NCBI GenBank assembly: GCA_039029355.1
Contig: JBCCGI010000022.1
Span: forward strand, 1 to 64,000
DNA length: 64,000 nt
Direction of reading: 5' to 3'
Source: JBCCGI01 sp039029355
Lineage (GTDB): Bacteria > Planctomycetota > UBA1135 > GCA-002686595
Made by a program: the position numbers and the translations under genes. The notes beneath the pieces are model-generated. The model saw only the letters and a program-made list of their open reading frames with translations. It made no database searches and had not been told where the DNA came from. Below are positions 63,201 through 64,000 of this stretch, one piece after another. Each line of letters starts with the position of its first letter. The stretch's first letter is position 1.

Positions 63201-64000
63201 GCTCACCCAGCAGCTCCTGACCTTCTCGAAGGGCGGCACGCCGGTGCGCAAGGCGGTGTCGCTGGAGCGCGTCGTGCGCGACACCACGTCGTTCGCGCTC
63301 AGCGGCTCGGGCGTGCGCGGGGAGGTCACGATCGAGGAGGACCTCTGGAACGCGAACGCCGACGAGGGCCAGGTGGCCGAGGTGCTCCACAACCTGCTGC
63401 TCAACGCGCGGCAGGCGATGAACGGAAGCGGCTGCGTGCACGTGCGGGTCCGCAACCACGCCGCCGAGCCCGACGGCGAGCACCCCCAGCGCTCGATCGA
63501 GGTCGAGGTCGAGGACGAGGGCCCGGGCATCCCGGCCGAGGACCAGGCGCGGATCTTCGACCCCTTCTTCACGCGCCGCAAGGGGGGCAGCGGCCTGGGG
63601 CTCGCGGTCGCGTACTCGGTCGTGAAGCGCCACGCGGGCTCGATCACGGTCGAGTCGGTCGAGGGTCGCGGGGCGCTGTTCCGCCTCCGGTTGCCGGCCT
63701 CGGCGGGCGAGTCGGGCAGCGCCGAGCTCCCCCGCCCGCGCGCTCCCCACCCGTCCCCCGGCGGCGGCCTCGCGCGCGTCCTGGTGATGGACGATGAGCC
63801 GGACGTGCGCGCGGTCGCCACGCGCATCCTCGAGCACGGCGGCTACCTCCCCTCCACCGCGACGCACGGCGAGGAGGCGGTCAAGCTCTACAGCGCCGCC
63901 CTGGCGGCGGGGGCGGGCTTCGACGCGGTGCTGATGGACCTGACCGTGGCGGGCGGCATGGGCGGCCGCGAGGCGACCGACCGGCTGCTGGCCCTGGACC
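60274..64000 (+). CDS. Giant one-component hybrid histidine kinase (two-component regulator propeller), 3' partial
   Basis: The frame is open to the window end, giving 1242 visible residues from ATG 60274 (60247 and 60277 are alternatives). After a signal ('YIAAAVLLALCLLAPRALG') two-component-regulator propeller repeats run to about residue 640 ('DAEGLLWFSTRAGVTSYDG', 'WIGTEGGVSVYDP'). A Y_Y_Y Ig-like domain, one membrane helix near residue 760, a PAS domain, HisKA with His934 ('GIAHDFNNYL'), HATPase ('GSGLGLAVAYSVV') and a receiver with Asp1222 ('VLMDLTVAGG') follow. This is the hybrid two-component layout used for glycan sensing in Bacteroidetes. The ligand is unknown, and an output domain may lie past the window. 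Confidence 0.93.
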   Translation, partial: MMRSPLTHRDCERPTEPHRYIAAAVLLALCLLAPRALGQRYHVHTYTAVDGLPSTSAYDVVQDAEGLLWFSTRAGVTSYDGGGWRGFGPDDGLTLETNGLLEVASDGALWVAARHAPLAAARWDGEAWTETPRHALRGSVGVVAFAVDAPTGAAYVALGSHGLWCHADGAWSQVMLGGERTAAKAIEVFGRDLYVGTGDGLLRLPLDDGSPRAVPIEGLPAGPVRALAAEPGRLWVASSDWLARGDGERFTLHSTALPGDGPKPHLPVALEPDGAGGALLGSIEWLAWTLAGGEARRLGLQSGLLSVGAAGIHRDREGNLWIASPRGVSKIVSRRFESWTAEHGLFEDEVTAVLERADGTIVLGHGGGLTFLGDEPRTITFEGGTLESRVMDLVEDSAGTLWVAASLHGLLELAPNGEARWHRRSRPAYFSALHATGPGELWVGTGTALLRYSHGFFEDLGLSGPQRLVDRRLSVRRLEGARDGGTFIATAGSGLMYRGPDRDGGELWHWRAKGRARSTYCVSERPGGELWVGTSAGLHVARRDGKTLEPLELDGRVVDSPVYFLLDGPAGETWIGTDHGVQRLDPDGLRSFGPESGLAGLETNRDAAIVDRDGAVWIGTEGGVSVYDPRRDPPPAAGPALALLSLESGGTEYPLSGPRAAGGAIELASNAGLVIRFSAISFVDETRVSFEYRIDGLDGGWTSPAQLPTRELRIASLAPGAYRLHLRATDVNGEVSATATSPELIVRGPLWTRPWFVALGVLLVALVVGGRVRLAAERRHGRSLELEVRRRTAQLADSERAVRADRERLAVTLARIADGVVTTDSERRVVLWNRAAEIITGRAADDVRGLPLARALGAVDDSADGSPAGPGELAIESVGGTRRWIELSEARLLDGAEASVTVFRDTTERRARETDLARQQRLEALGILAGGIAHDFNNYLTVILGTVGSMLRVEELSPEVREELSYVENATDRARSLTQQLLTFSKGGTPVRKAVSLERVVRDTTSFALSGSGVRGEVTIEEDLWNANADEGQVAEVLHNLLLNARQAMNGSGCVHVRVRNHAAEPDGEHPQRSIEVEVEDEGPGIPAEDQARIFDPFFTRRKGGSGLGLAVAYSVVKRHAGSITVESVEGRGALFRLRLPASAGESGSAELPRPRAPHPSPGGGLARVLVMDDEPDVRAVATRILEHGGYLPSTATHGEEAVKLYSAALAAGAGFDAVLMDLTVAGGMGGREATDRLLALD

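Noticed and set aside
60349..63867. A 1172-codon open frame on the minus strand
   Set aside because: It lies opposite the giant hybrid kinase, whose domains and catalytic residues are clear, and shows no domain of its own.
1..64000. CRISPR array or cas genes beside the TPR-CHAT genes
   Set aside because: Craspase-like logic prompted a check, but no spaced direct repeats or cas gene were seen. Only the protease/sigma part of the analogy holds.
1..64000. Insertion sequences, integrase, att sites, tRNA or rRNA genes
   Set aside because: No transposase or integrase motif, no terminal inverted repeats with a target duplication and no tRNA T-arm consensus were found by eye.

Overview
The window is about 70% G+C, densely coded on both strands, and rich in secreted proteins with FG-GAP/VCBS, PQQ-type or kelch beta-propellers. 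It also has ECF-type sigma factors, a sulfatase, a formylglycine-generating-enzyme-like protein, hybrid histidine kinases with 'HDFNN' boxes, a MoxR/DUF58/transglutaminase operon and CRTAC1/UnbV-type proteins. This mix and the G+C suggest a high-GC Planctomycetota lineage (the Saltatorellus/Engelhardtia/Rohdeia type is my best guess from recall). No rRNA, tRNA, CRISPR array, transposase or phage gene was recognised.

Layout. 1-1779: end of a secreted or surface protein with carboxypeptidase-regulatory-like domains. 1939-4648: two-gene operon of an alpha/beta hydrolase and a TPR-S-like/trypsin fusion, resembling effectors of bacterial conflict systems. 5239-6471: FG-GAP propeller. 6499-10352: MoxR ATPase, DUF58 and transglutaminase operon. 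10577-12058: beta-helix protein and a frameshifted tail of another secreted protein. 12530-18150: cassette 1 (ECF sigma, single-TM anti-sigma-like protein, exported TPR-CHAT protease with a frameshift, convergent VCBS protein). 18294-24814: di-heme cytochrome c protein, radical SAM/SPASM and SGNH pair, lipoprotein. 24966-34941: TauE/SafE transporter, propellers, DUF3500, CRTAC1-like and DUF1579 proteins. 35106-40697: cassette 2, a diverged but intact copy of cassette 1. 40899-47782: PQQ propeller, copper radical oxidase, thioredoxin-like lipoprotein, secreted beta protein, class II photolyase. 48026-53955: FMN-binding-like protein, hybrid histidine kinase, response regulator, sulfatase and small membrane or lipoproteins. 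54014-58992: secreted beta protein, serine hydrolase with FGE-like lipoprotein, VOC protein with a WYL regulator and a perfect palindromic operator. 59001-64000: glycosyltransferase and a giant one-component hybrid kinase cut by the window end.

The most interesting system is the duplicated sigma / membrane anti-sigma-like / TPR-CHAT / convergent VCBS cassette. Both copies keep the same gene order, a 4-nt sigma/anti-sigma overlap and an identical 70-nt anti-sigma/CHAT overlap. The CHAT proteins carry export signals and the anti-sigma-like proteins have a matching periplasmic domain. A testable model is that a periplasmic caspase-like protease cuts the membrane anti-sigma to free the sigma factor. 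This parallels, without CRISPR, the TPR-CHAT/Csx30/sigma logic of type III-E Craspase. The function is inferred, not shown.
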